Shown here in pieces: positions 25,006-35,708 of a stretch of DNA of 35,708 nt (positions within the stretch are counted from its first letter, which is position 1; every line of letters begins with the position of its first letter). A program made the translations under genes and the position numbers. Location of the stretch: NCBI GenBank assembly GCA_030949565.1, contig JAUZSK010000068.1:1-35708 (forward strand), in the 5' to 3' direction. The notes beneath the pieces were generated by a model. That model saw only the letters and a list, made by a program, of their open reading frames with translations, was not told where the DNA came from and did no database searches. The stretch comes from Enterobacterales bacterium. GTDB taxonomy: Bacteria; Pseudomonadota; Gammaproteobacteria; Enterobacterales; Kangiellaceae.

Positions 25006-25722
25006 ATGATTGCAGGTCAGTTTGATGTGGTATTTCGTGGTCAATTGGTAAAGAGTTTTGAGCTTGAGCAAGTGAAGGATAATCTTGTTCAACTGTTTAA
25101 GTCTTCCCCTGAAGCGGTCGATAAGCTTTTTACAGGCAAAGAAGTTTCAATCAAAAAATCTCTAGACTATGCTACTGCTATGAAATATCAATCCGCGCTT
25201 AAAAAAGCCGGTGCTTTAGCTTTGATCAAAGAGATTGAAGTCGAATCAAATACAGTGCTTGACCAAGCGGCAAACAACTTGAGTGATACAAAACCAGCAA
25301 GAGCTCAATTTGGAACAACGGCTGCCAGTTTTACTGATGCAACACCTAAAGCAACAAGTGCTTCTGCGCAGGCTACCGCTCAACCGTCGAACAATGCCAA
25401 AGCCGAACAAGCGATTGTGGCGCAACCTTCTTCTATCACCGCTAGCCCTAACCCAACCAATGATGAGCTAGCGTCTGAAAAAATAATCGAAACAGCACCC
25501 CCATCGCAAGCGGAATCGCCTTCAGAGGCGGCTGAGCCCTTTACTGTTGCCGAGGTCGGTGCTTCAATATTGCCGGATAAAATTTACGAAAAGCGCGATG
25601 TTGATACCAGCGCATTGTCGTTAGCGGAAGCCGGAGAACGAATCATGCCTGATATACCTAAGGATGAACCTGCCGCACCCTCAGTGGAGCACCTAAGTTT
25701 AGTTGATAACGAAATCGATTAA
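25006..25722 (+). CDS. Unrecognised protein with conserved N-terminal module and repetitive tail
   Basis: About 238 aa. The ATG at 25006 is preferred because GTGAG (24994-24998) is well spaced; an earlier GTG at 24994 would lie in that site. Residues 1-80 form a compact, conserved-looking module: FDVVFRGQLVKSFELEQVKD, LFKSSPEAVDKLFTGKEV, then IKKSLDYATAMKYQSALKKAG. I have seen similar N-termini on gammaproteobacterial proteins of unknown function but cannot name a family. A low-complexity Ala/Ser/Pro/Gln region follows (85-180). The acidic C-terminus repeats a motif: VAEVGASILPDK, then LAEAGERIMPDI, then SVEHLSLVDNE. No signal peptide or transmembrane helix. Probably cytosolic. No function can be assigned. 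Confidence 0.7.
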   Translation: MIAGQFDVVFRGQLVKSFELEQVKDNLVQLFKSSPEAVDKLFTGKEVSIKKSLDYATAMKYQSALKKAGALALIKEIEVESNTVLDQAANNLSDTKPARAQFGTTAASFTDATPKATSASAQATAQPSNNAKAEQAIVAQPSSITASPNPTNDELASEKIIETAPPSQAESPSEAAEPFTVAEVGASILPDKIYEKRDVDTSALSLAEAGERIMPDIPKDEPAAPSVEHLSLVDNEID

Positions 25723-25769
25723 AATCAGCCTGCTTGATAAGCGTTATCGGCTTTAAATGAATGACATGA

Positions 25770-26552
25770 TTATTTATTCGCATCAAACCAAAAGTTAGTC
25801 GCACCTGCCACAGCTACGGGCATTAGAACAATGTTTATGACCGGTATCATAGTAAACAACATGACCAATAAGCCAAAAGAATAAGCGGCTCCGCGGTTTT
25901 GCCTAAGTAGCTCCAAAGTTTGATTAAAAGTCTGACGATGGTTGTCCTGAGGGTAGTCTACATACTGAATGGCCAACATCCAAGCATTAAAAATAAACCA
26001 GATAATTGGTACTAACGGTGAGATTGGGGTGAACAGAAGAATTAAGCAGAGTAATGCTCTAGGTATAAAATAGGCCAGTTTGCGCCATTCTCTACCGATT
26101 AAACGAGGGATATCCTTAACGAATAGCGACCAACTGAAAGTTTCAGTTTGACTAGCTGAGCCCCTTAGATGGGTTTCAACCGCTTCAGACAGCAGGCCAT
26201 TAAACGGTGCGGCAATCCAGTTGGCTAACAATCCAAAGGAAAAAAAGACCAGAATAAAAACCGCGATCACAATCATCGGCCATAGTAGCCAGTCAAGACT
26301 AGTGACCAACCATTCTAAGCCTTCAGCAGGCCAGCGGATATACCAGTGAGGATTGGACACATGACTCTCTAACCAGCTAGGTAAGCTGGTATACCAGTCA
26401 CTAATCAGGTTAAAAGCGTAGATAGTTGCTAGTGTTAATAAAATAAAATTGATCAACAGTGGGATAAAAACAAACCTTTTAATTCCCGGTTTCCAGACTA
26501 AACTCAAGCCTTTGCTTAAATATTGAGCACCTTGCAGTGGTTGATGATTCAT
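25770..26552 (-). CDS. cysZ: CysZ-like sulfate transporter, EI24 family
   Basis: Inner-membrane protein of 260 aa, close to E. coli CysZ (253 aa), which imports sulfate for cysteine synthesis. Hydrophobic stretches sit at about 25-48, 72-100, 150-190 and 225-255. Family-typical sequences include MNHQPLQGAQYLSKGLSLVWKPGIKRFVFIPLLINF at the start, WPAEGLEWLVTSLDWLLWP, and NAWMLAIQYVDYPQDNH. It is transcribed away from smc-zipA-ligA across a 187-bp shared promoter region; in E. coli cysZ is also divergent from zipA-ligA, which supports orthology. No sulfate-assimilation gene is adjacent here. Confidence 0.88.
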   Translation of the reverse strand: MNHQPLQGAQYLSKGLSLVWKPGIKRFVFIPLLINFILLTLATIYAFNLISDWYTSLPSWLESHVSNPHWYIRWPAEGLEWLVTSLDWLLWPMIVIAVFILVFFSFGLLANWIAAPFNGLLSEAVETHLRGSASQTETFSWSLFVKDIPRLIGREWRKLAYFIPRALLCLILLFTPISPLVPIIWFIFNAWMLAIQYVDYPQDNHRQTFNQTLELLRQNRGAAYSFGLLVMLFTMIPVINIVLMPVAVAGATNFWFDANK

Positions 26553-26739
26553 GATGTCACATATATCTCGATAAATTGGTAAATTGAGTGTGCAATAGCA
26601 GCGAAATAATTTAAACTATCGGGATTAACAAAACCAGCTATAAATTGTAATATTTTCTATTATCTTTGTTGCTCGGTGGCGCTTTTCTAAAGCCAGTAAA
26701 TCAACGAATTATAGATTATTGAGATATAAATAAAAACAC

Positions 26740-29700
26740 ATGCGATTAAAACAAATAAAACTTGCGGGATTTAAATCTTTTGTTGACCCTACAACGGTTC
26801 CATTTCCTGACAATTTGACAGCCATTGTTGGTCCAAATGGTTGTGGAAAATCAAACTTGATTGACGCAGTGCGTTGGGTAATGGGGGAATCCTCAGCCAA
26901 GCATCTGCGTGGCGACTCCATGACAGATGTCATCTTTAACGGCTCAACAGCGCGTAAACCTGTGGGACAGGCTAGTATTGAATTAATGTTCGATAACTCT
27001 GACGGCACTTTAACCGGAGAGTATGCGAGTTATGCTGAGATAGCGATCCGTCGAACCGTATCCCGAGACGGTACCTCTCAGTACTATCTGAATGGCACTA
27101 AATGTCGGCGTAAAGATATAACCGGTATTTTTCTGGGTACTGGGCTAGGGCCCAGAAGCTATGCCATTATTGAGCAGGGTATGATCTCACGCTTAATAGA
27201 GTCAAAACCTCAGGAATTACGAGTATTTATCGAGGAAGCTGCGGGAATATCAAAATATAAAGAAAGACGCCGAGAAACGGAAACAAGGATCCGCCATACT
27301 CGGGAAAATATGGAACGATTGACCGATATCAGAGAAGAGCTAGGTAAACAATTAGCACATTTGCAGCGTCAAGCCAAAGCGGCGGCAAAATATAAAGAGT
27401 TTAAACAGGAAGAAAGAAATTTAAAAAGTGAATTGTCGGCGCTTAAATGGCAGCAATACAACCAACAGGTTGAAGCTCTAACCGCCGATATTAGCAAGCT
27501 TGAAACCGAGTTAGAAGCGCGGATTGCGGATCAACGCCATGCCGATAAGCAGATTGAACAAACCCGTGAAAATCACATCGAACTATCTGATGAGTTTAAT
27601 TCAGCGCAAGGTCGCTACTATGGTATTGGTGCCGATATAGCGCGGTTAGAGCAGGGTATTTCTCATCGAAAAGAACGTCAAGTTCAATTGAACCAAGATT
27701 TCGAACAGGTGAGTTCTTCGTTAAATACCGCATTAGAACAAATGACTCAAGATGAGCAGGCTTTAGAGCTGCTTAATGGTAGACGCTTAGAGATAGAACC
27801 CGAACTGGAAATTTACCACGAAAAAATGGAACAAGCGCTGGAAACCCTTACCCGTCTTGAAACTGAAATTTTAGAGTGGGAACAAAATTGGGAAGACTAT
27901 AACAAGATCTCAGCTGAAAATAGTCAAAAAATGGAAGTGGAACGAACTCGAATCCAGCATTTTGAACGTGTCATTGAGCGTTTGGCTAAACGAATAGAAA
28001 ACAACGAGCAGGAGACTCTATTACTCAATCAACAACCGATCGAAGAGGATGTTATGAATGCATTGGTTGAGCTTTCCAAAGTCGAACAAGATACTGAAAA
28101 TTTATCAGAACATGTTGAGCAATTGTTCGAGCAAACTTCCACTAAAAGAAAAATACAAAAACAGCACCAAATATCCATTGATGAGTGCCGAGGGAAACTA
28201 CAAAATATACAAAGTCAGCATATTGCACTACAAGCGGTACAGCAGGCCGCGTTCGATACTGACGATAAGGGTGTGGTTGACTGGCTTGAGCAGCAGCAAT
28301 TATCGAATACTAAAAAATTAGCACAAAGTATTCAGGTTGATAAAGGTTGGGAATCCAGCGTTGAAATGGTATTAGGTGATTTTCTAGAAGCTTATGCTTT
28401 AGATGATCTCAATGATGTTTGTCATAAAGTTGAGCAGCTCACTTCTGGTAAGCTGGTTTTTGTCGGCAAGGGCAATGAAAATACTTGGTCCAATTCGACT
28501 GCCAATCAAACTTTAGCCAGTAAAGTGAAACAAGCCGAGGCGGTTTTGCCGATGCTTGAGCAGGTGCTGGTTGCCGATAGTTTAGATCAAGCGATTAATA
28601 GTCGAGCAACTCTAAAGCCGCATCAATCAATTATTACTGCGGATGGTTATTGGTTAGGAAAAAACTGGCTTAGGGTGGCCAAAAAGAAAACCGAAGAAAA
28701 AAGTCTACTTGAAAGAGAAACTGAGCTTTCCCATCTAGCGGATGAAATGGATCTACTGCAAGAAAAACTCGATCAAATACAACAGCTAGCGGATACAGAT
28801 TCTGAAGCACTAGTTGATTTAGAAAACCAATGGCAACAAAAGCAAAAAGAACTTAGCCAAAAGAGTAAACTTTACAGCGACCTAAGAGCACAAGTCGGTT
28901 CCCAGCAGGCCAAGATGGAACAGATGGTTAAGCGAAAAGATGCCTTAGCTAAAGAAAAAGTAGACCTAGAACAACAACTAAAAATTGATGAAAAATCCCT
29001 ATCAGAAAGTCGGGTTAGTCTAGAGGCTTTGGTTGATGCTATGGCTGATGATTTGCAGCAGCGGGAAAGTTTAAGTTCACTTAGGGAAAGCAAAAGGCAA
29101 GCTCTCGAAGAGGCTAAAAACCAATCAAGGACAGCTAAAGATAAGCGCCATGAATTTGAGCTTCAGATTGCCAATATTAAAGCGGAAATCAACTCTAATC
29201 AGTCGACTAATCAGCGTATGCATAGTCAGGTCACTGAAATGCAAACACGAAAAATATCCTTGCAAAAACAATTAGAAGAAGCTAACTCTCCGCAAGATGA
29301 TCTTGCTCTAGAGTTAGAGCAGGCGTTAGATAAGCGTATTGCTGCAGAAAAAGATTTATCAGCCGCAAGAGATAAGCTTGAAGAAGTCGAAAAATTGGTT
29401 CGGGTGTATGACAAGACAAGAAGTGAAGCAGAGCAAGCAGCGCAAGCGGTTCGTAGCCGCTTAGAAGGTTTGAGAATGCAGTGGTCTGAAAATACCACCA
29501 AGCAAACCACCCAAGAAGAAAACATCAGCCAGCATGATGAAGATATAGAGCAAATTTTAAGCCGTTTAGATGAGGAAGCAACGCAAGACCTATGGCTTGA
29601 AAAGCTAGAAAAAGTTGCAGCAAAAATTCAGCGTCTCGGAGCTATTAACTTAGCAGCGATTGAAGAACACAAAGAGCAGTCTGAGAGAAAGATATACCTT

Positions 29701-30249
29701 GATGCTCAGCATGAAGATCTGGATGAAGCGTTGCAATCTTTAGAGTCTGCAATTCGTAAAATAGATAAAGAAACTCGAACTCGCTTTAAAGAAACATTCG
29801 ACCAAATTAATGCCGGAATCAAAGAGCTGTTTCCAAAGGTTTTTGGTGGTGGCCATGCTTACCTAGAAATGACCGGAGATGACTTGTTAGACACTGGCGT
29901 CACAGTCATGGCTAGACCGCCCGGAAAAAGAAACTCGACCATCCATCTACTCTCAGGTGGTGAAAAAGCTCTCACAGCATTATCTTTAGTTTTTTCAATA
30001 TTCAGGCTAAATCCTGCACCTTTTTGTATGCTTGATGAGGTCGATGCGCCGCTCGATGATGCCAATGTAGGGCGCTTTTGTAAACTTGTAAAAGAAATGT
30101 CAGAACATTTACAATTTATTTATATAACGCACAACAAAGTCACAATGGAAATGGCTCATTCTTTAGCGGGGGTAACCATGCAGGAGCCTGGCGCATCCAG
30201 ACTGGTTGCAGTTGACGTTGATGAAGCGGCTAAATTAGCGGGTGTATAA
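26740..30249 (+). CDS. smc: Chromosome segregation ATPase SMC
   Basis: Chromosome-condensing ATPase of 1169 aa. Head: Walker A GPNGCGKSN (31-39), followed by the Q-loop and arginine finger region. Long coiled coil (about 170-500), hinge (about 500-650, ending near HQSIITADGYWLGKNWLRVA), then the return coil (about 660-1000). C-terminal head: signature LLSGGEKALTALSL (about 1068-1081) and Walker B FCMLDEVDAPLDD (about 1093-1105). It acts with ScpA/ScpB, which are not in this window. Most enterics use MukB, so this is a non-enteric gammaproteobacterium. No ribosome site is visible before the ATG at 26740, but the protein begins normally. There is no frameshift over 3.5 kb. Confidence 0.97.
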   Translation: MRLKQIKLAGFKSFVDPTTVPFPDNLTAIVGPNGCGKSNLIDAVRWVMGESSAKHLRGDSMTDVIFNGSTARKPVGQASIELMFDNSDGTLTGEYASYAEIAIRRTVSRDGTSQYYLNGTKCRRKDITGIFLGTGLGPRSYAIIEQGMISRLIESKPQELRVFIEEAAGISKYKERRRETETRIRHTRENMERLTDIREELGKQLAHLQRQAKAAAKYKEFKQEERNLKSELSALKWQQYNQQVEALTADISKLETELEARIADQRHADKQIEQTRENHIELSDEFNSAQGRYYGIGADIARLEQGISHRKERQVQLNQDFEQVSSSLNTALEQMTQDEQALELLNGRRLEIEPELEIYHEKMEQALETLTRLETEILEWEQNWEDYNKISAENSQKMEVERTRIQHFERVIERLAKRIENNEQETLLLNQQPIEEDVMNALVELSKVEQDTENLSEHVEQLFEQTSTKRKIQKQHQISIDECRGKLQNIQSQHIALQAVQQAAFDTDDKGVVDWLEQQQLSNTKKLAQSIQVDKGWESSVEMVLGDFLEAYALDDLNDVCHKVEQLTSGKLVFVGKGNENTWSNSTANQTLASKVKQAEAVLPMLEQVLVADSLDQAINSRATLKPHQSIITADGYWLGKNWLRVAKKKTEEKSLLERETELSHLADEMDLLQEKLDQIQQLADTDSEALVDLENQWQQKQKELSQKSKLYSDLRAQVGSQQAKMEQMVKRKDALAKEKVDLEQQLKIDEKSLSESRVSLEALVDAMADDLQQRESLSSLRESKRQALEEAKNQSRTAKDKRHEFELQIANIKAEINSNQSTNQRMHSQVTEMQTRKISLQKQLEEANSPQDDLALELEQALDKRIAAEKDLSAARDKLEEVEKLVRVYDKTRSEAEQAAQAVRSRLEGLRMQWSENTTKQTTQEENISQHDEDIEQILSRLDEEATQDLWLEKLEKVAAKIQRLGAINLAAIEEHKEQSERKIYLDAQHEDLDEALQSLESAIRKIDKETRTRFKETFDQINAGIKELFPKVFGGGHAYLEMTGDDLLDTGVTVMARPPGKRNSTIHLLSGGEKALTALSLVFSIFRLNPAPFCMLDEVDAPLDDANVGRFCKLVKEMSEHLQFIYITHNKVTMEMAHSLAGVTMQEPGASRLVAVDVDEAAKLAGV

Positions 30250-30315
30250 TCAGTAAATTTGAGTCAGTAGGTATTTTGATTGGTAATTGAGTAATAAGCT
30301 TGAGGAAGCATTAAA

Positions 30316-31218
30316 ATGGATTGGCAAATTCGGCTTGCTATTGTTCTTGTTGGCGCATTGCTGATAGGATATATATTTTTTGATTTTCGGCGCAAGAAAA
30401 AACGCCAATTGGAAAATGAACGCCTTAAAAGGCAGTTTAGTCAAGATCCCGATCAAGTGGATGCTGCTGGTTTTGACTTGACCGGCGTTGGTACCGCACG
30501 AAGGATTGTAAAGTCCGACCAGATTGAAACTAAAGTTGATAGTGATAGTGAGACAAGCTCAAAACCAAAAGCAACCGATAAAGTTTCGAAAAAAAACATA
30601 AAACAAGAACCGATCATTTCGATTGACCAAATTGAACTTGGGGAATCGATTGATGATTATATTTTGGAAAGGAGTCTACCAAAAGGTCACAGAATAAAAA
30701 ACAAAGTTGTAGAAACAACTGGGACGTTAAATAGCAAGAAAAATAGTCAGCCAAATGCCGAACAAAAAAATCAAAACTCTGAGCAAGTACCTGAGCTAAT
30801 CCTCAGTTTAATTTTGCAAGCGGAAAATAATAGAAGTTATCGAGGCAGTCAATTGATACCACTTTTACTATCGCAAGGCCTAACTCACGGCGAATTTAAT
30901 ATTTTTCACAAATATCAAGATAAAGATACTAGTGAAACAAACAAAGGTCTCAGCCTATACAGCCTCGCTAACGCTTTTAATCCGGGCTCATTTGATTTGA
31001 ATAATATTGATTCGATAGAAACCACCGCTTTAGCCGCTTTTGTTCGAATGCCTGGGCCGGAGCAACCGTTACAAGCCTATAATTCAATGCTAAAAACTAT
31101 CGAGTTTTTACAAAAAGAACTCGGTGGTAAAGTGTTGGATGAAAACCGTTCAAGTTATACGCAGCAAACACATAACCATCGTATTGAACTAATTCAAGAC
31201 TATCTCAATAAACATTGA
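30316..31218 (+). CDS. zipA: Cell division protein ZipA
   Basis: Membrane-anchored FtsZ-binding divisome protein, 300 aa. An N-terminal transmembrane helix (about 7-25, IRLAIVLVGALLIGYIFF) is followed by a basic stop-transfer RRKKKRQ. Then come a long charged, variable linker (about 40-155) and the C-terminal FtsZ-binding domain (about 158-295; LILSLILQAENNRSYRGSQL, TTALAAFVRMPGP). TGAGGAAG (30301-30308) precedes the ATG. It lies 66 bp after smc and 58 bp before ligA, all on one strand, probably an operon. A small hairpin (ATGCCT/AGGCAT, 31234-31250) sits between zipA and ligA but has no T-run. Confidence 0.93.
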   Translation: MDWQIRLAIVLVGALLIGYIFFDFRRKKKRQLENERLKRQFSQDPDQVDAAGFDLTGVGTARRIVKSDQIETKVDSDSETSSKPKATDKVSKKNIKQEPIISIDQIELGESIDDYILERSLPKGHRIKNKVVETTGTLNSKKNSQPNAEQKNQNSEQVPELILSLILQAENNRSYRGSQLIPLLLSQGLTHGEFNIFHKYQDKDTSETNKGLSLYSLANAFNPGSFDLNNIDSIETTALAAFVRMPGPEQPLQAYNSMLKTIEFLQKELGGKVLDENRSSYTQQTHNHRIELIQDYLNKH

Positions 31219-31252
31219 TGGCTACGGTCTAAAATGCCTGTTAAAGGCATGA

Positions 31253-33333
<2,081 letters not shown>

Positions 33334-33429
33334 TGTTAAGCTGTGCTTGATTAGTTTTATATCGCTTTTTACAAGTTGTCGAAACACAATCAATAAAAAT
33401 AATGATTCATAATAAAAGAGGATAAAGAT

Positions 33430-33822
33430 ATGCCCATTTTAAGTTTATATTCCGGCCTGCTAGCGGTTATTTTAATTATATTATCAATGAAAGTAGCCAT
33501 GGCGCGGAAGAAAAATTCAGTTGGTATTGGAGACGGTGGCAATCAAGAACTTTCACGGGCTATTCGAGTGCAAGGTAATTTTATTGAATATGTGCCCATT
33601 GCGCTAATACTACTGGCTGTTTTTGAAACTAATGGAGGTAATAGTATTGTTGCCCATGTAGCTGGTGGCAGCTTGCTAATTGGTCGATTATTGCATGCTT
33701 ATGGACTTGGTAAAAGTGCTGGTATTTCTATAGGTCGAGGTTTAGGTATGCTTTTAACTTGGCTTACTATTTTAGCGCTTGGCCTAGTTAATATTTATTA
33801 TTTTATCTCGGCGTTTATATAG
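33430..33822 (+). CDS. MAPEG family membrane protein
   Basis: Integral membrane protein of 130 aa with four hydrophobic helices (about 3-23, 56-74, 80-95, 106-128), matching the MAPEG fold (membrane-associated proteins in eicosanoid and glutathione metabolism). The signature region is LSRAIRVQGNFIEYVPIALILLAVFETNG, which carries the glutathione-binding-type RxxGNFIEYVP motif, and LLIGRLLHAYGL. AGAGGAT precedes the ATG. Bacterial members are thought to be glutathione S-transferase or peroxidase-like, but the activity here is not known. It stands alone after ligA, 96 bp downstream. Confidence 0.88.
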   Translation: MPILSLYSGLLAVILIILSMKVAMARKKNSVGIGDGGNQELSRAIRVQGNFIEYVPIALILLAVFETNGGNSIVAHVAGGSLLIGRLLHAYGLGKSAGISIGRGLGMLLTWLTILALGLVNIYYFISAFI

Positions 33823-33875
33823 CCGGCTTGTTATGACAAGCAATGACCACTAATGCAAACTGTTCGTTTTAACTT

Positions 33876-33923
33876 TTATCAAGAAAAGAGATAAAGCGCT
33901 AAAATTATCTCTTTTCTTGATAA
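33876..33923. repeat. Perfect 19-bp inverted repeat after the MAPEG gene
   Basis: TTATCAAGAAAAGAGATAA (33876-33894) and its exact complement (33905-33923) flank a 10-nt loop AGCGCTAAAA. It lies 54 bp after the MAPEG stop. It is AT-rich and has no run of T beyond the arm, so it is not a textbook terminator, but it may serve as one or as a small mobile palindrome. The remaining 34000-34051 stretch only holds a ribosome site. Confidence 0.6.
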
Positions 33924-34051
33924 TTTGTGCGATATCTCTTACGAGCAGATGAGTCAATCTCTCACATCCTTTTCAGCTTTTGTCTATTGTATCTTAATCG
34001 AGATTGCGCCATCATAGCAATATCTTATTGGCACAAGATTAAAGGGAATTA

Positions 34052-34258
34052 ATGATGAAGGCACAAAAACACCAATGGTCAACTTTTCAAAAAGGGCGTA
34101 TTAAAATCAAAGCCTGTTCAACCTGTGGTGAACTACATCTACCAAGTAATTCGGAACAAAGTTGCTTAAATAATAGGGTGTTAGAGAGCCCGATATTTCA
34201 AGCAGGCTATCGTCTGCATAGCGATCAACCAGTGGGTAATTGGCAGTTAGCTAAATAG
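34052..34258 (+). CDS. Small hypothetical protein with a Cys-x2-Cys motif
   Basis: Protein of 68 aa, basic and soluble. KACSTCGELHLPSNSEQSC has a CxxC plus a later Cys, suggesting a possible metal site or a disulfide; the rest has no recognised motif. AAAGGGAA lies just upstream of ATG 34052 (a second ATG follows directly at 34055), which supports translation. No family recognised. It converges on the S9 peptidase gene with about 45 bp between stops. Confidence 0.5.
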   Translation: MMKAQKHQWSTFQKGRIKIKACSTCGELHLPSNSEQSCLNNRVLESPIFQAGYRLHSDQPVGNWQLAK

Positions 34259-34305
34259 ATCAGCTAACTTGTTACAAACCTAAAGTGGCGAGGTTAGTTG
34301 TTGGA

Positions 34306-35708
34306 TTATTTGTCGCCAAGATACTTCTGCAACCAGCGGTTGACCTCTTGATGCCACTGTATGCTGTTGTGGGGCGATAATACCCAATGGTTTTCATCCG
34401 GGAAATAAAGTAACTGACTATCAATACCTAGTTTTTGCAATGCGGTAAACGCCCCTAAGGACTGTGTTTCAGGGATGCGATAATCCAGTCCACCCTGAAT
34501 AACAAACATGGGCGTTGTCCATTGACTGACAAAGTTTACCGGATTATATTTTTCATACATTTCAGGTTTGAGAGTAAGGACCGCCATTTTCCCATTCCAC
34601 AAACCATAATTCTTCAGTGGAATAGTACATCATACGATTGTCGAAAACACCATCATGATTCACCAGACATTTAAACTGATTTTGCCAGTGACTTTCGATC
34701 CAGTTGATCATATAGGCGCCATAGGAAGCGCCTAGAGCACAAGCGTTGTTACCATCGATAAAGGTATATTTATCAAGCGCGTAATTAAGCCCTTTTTTTA
34801 AATCTTCTAACGGCCGACTACCCCAGTTTTGACTGATGCTATCGGTGAAAGCTTGTCCGTAGCCAGTAGAGCCATGAAAATCAATCATCACCGCCACATA
34901 GCCTTTGCCCAGTGTAGGTTTGAGGATTCCAGCGATAATGAAAGTGATCGCCAAAGCTACCTTGAGGACCACCATGAATTAGGAAAGCCAAGGGGTATTT
35001 CTTTTTAGGGTCAAAATTGGCGGGTTTAACCACATAACCATAAACTTTTTCATTATTCCAACCCTTGAATGAAAACTGCTCATAGTCACCCAAAGCGATG
35101 TTTGATAATAAGTCTTTATTATGGGACGCAATCATTTTTGCGTTAGATCCATCGAGATCAGCAGAATAAATTTGGCTAGGATGTTTTAGATTATCTTTTA
35201 AATAAATTAACCTATCTTTACTTAAACTAAAGGATGAAGCATAGCCGCCGACAGTCACTTGCTGATGCTTAAGGCTAGCGATATCGAGTTGCCAAATCAC
35301 CTTAGTTCCTAAATGATTGCCATTAAGGTAAATACTTTGACTATCCACTGAAAAAGAAAACGAAGCAAATGAACGATCCCAATCGGCTGTTAAGTTTTGT
35401 TTTTTACCGCTCGATAAATTCAACAATATCAAATCCAGTTTATCGGACTCAAATCCTGGTCGTTGCATGGCTAAATAAGCAAGGTATTTGCCATCGGGAC
35501 TGGCAATGGGTTGAGTATCCCAAGCAAGGTTATCTTGGGTCAGGTTAGTGGTTTTTAAATGATCCTCTACATCGACTTGATAAATATCAAAATTGGTGGA
35601 ACTGGGTTCTTTTGCATTTTGAAGTCTTGCAGTAAAATAGACCGATTGATCATCCCTAGAAAAGTAGAATATTCTTCATCACCACCAAAGGGATCCGGAT
35701 GGAACATT
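34306..35708 (-). pseudogene. S9 family prolyl oligopeptidase, 3' part (frameshifts, runs off the window)
   Basis: Carries the last 465 or so residues of an S9 serine peptidase (acylaminoacyl-peptidase/dipeptidyl-peptidase type); the 5' end lies beyond 35708. The beta-propeller portion shows repeated strands such as ASPDGKYLAYLAMQRPG and FSVDSQSIYLNG. The hydrolase domain follows: AFLIHGGPQGSFGDHFHYRWNPQ (oxyanion region), GASYGAYM (nucleophile Ser), QGGLDYRIPETQS (Asp) and DENHWVLSP (His). The frame breaks at about 35664-35667 (one base missing), at the T-run 34904-34906 and at the T-run 34567-34569 (one extra base each). Repairing each gives continuous family sequence. Three breaks in 1.4 kb could be read errors or real decay. 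Identity is secure; function of this copy is doubtful. Confidence 0.85.

Noticed and set aside
31234..31250. Terminator between zipA and ligA
   Set aside because: The hairpin ATGCCT/AGGCAT is weak and followed by GAAATTTT, not a T-run; the genes are probably co-transcribed.

Overview
The window reads as a chromosomal segment of an AT-rich gammaproteobacterium. The strongest clue is the block cysZ (minus strand) / smc-zipA-ligA (plus strand): zipA is a gammaproteobacterial division gene, and smc-zipA-ligA or cysZ/zipA-ligA neighbourhoods are typical of that class. The many peptidases (PepD, a DUF885 metallopeptidase, an S9 peptidase), DUF5916 and DUF481 outer-membrane-type proteins and paired PilZ proteins would fit a marine, protein-degrading lineage such as Kangiellaceae or relatives. 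That family-level placement is inference only.

Layout. 1-2.2 kb: gdhA with a clear terminator, then yccA on the minus strand. 2.3-2.7 kb: tRNA-Ser(UGA), an unusually long palindromic terminator, and a GC-rich patch ending in a partial second copy of the tRNA end plus terminator. 2.7-10.1 kb: pepD, a large DUF5916 protein, a DUF481 protein, and tmcA, which converges on the DUF481 gene and shares its TTAA stop. 10.3-13.1 kb: a small DUF4124 protein, an HDOD protein, and an ISAs1-family insertion sequence with intact ends and a perfect 10-bp target duplication but a wrecked transposase. 13.3-19.7 kb: grxD, an acyl-CoA synthetase, and a four-gene MacAB/DevBCA-like export operon (adaptor, ATPase, two FtsX-type permeases). 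19.7-20.1 kb: a repeat-rich gap with three copies of an NtrC-type palindrome and an 8-bp tandem repeat. 20.1-25.7 kb: SDR plus DUF885 peptidase, terminator, two PilZ genes, a second small DUF4124-like protein, a Smr-domain gene, and an unrecognised protein with a repetitive tail. 25.8-33.3 kb: cysZ / smc-zipA-ligA. 33.4-35.7 kb: a MAPEG protein, a long inverted repeat, a 68-aa unknown, and the 3' part of an S9 peptidase running off the window.

Sequence quality matters here. Six genes other than the transposase (yccA, DUF5916, HDOD, DUF885, ligA, S9) are broken by single-base indels, mostly in short homopolymer runs, and each is repaired by adding or removing one base. Uncorrected read errors are the simplest explanation, especially for ligA. 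The transposase has many more lesions per kb and an in-frame stop, so it is probably truly decayed.

I see no phage, CRISPR, toxin-antitoxin or defence system, and nothing that clearly amounts to a new biological system. The best leads are the NtrC-like palindrome array without a recognisable sigma-54 promoter, the tRNA-Ser/terminator duplication around a GC-rich patch, and the unrecognised 25.0-25.7 kb protein.
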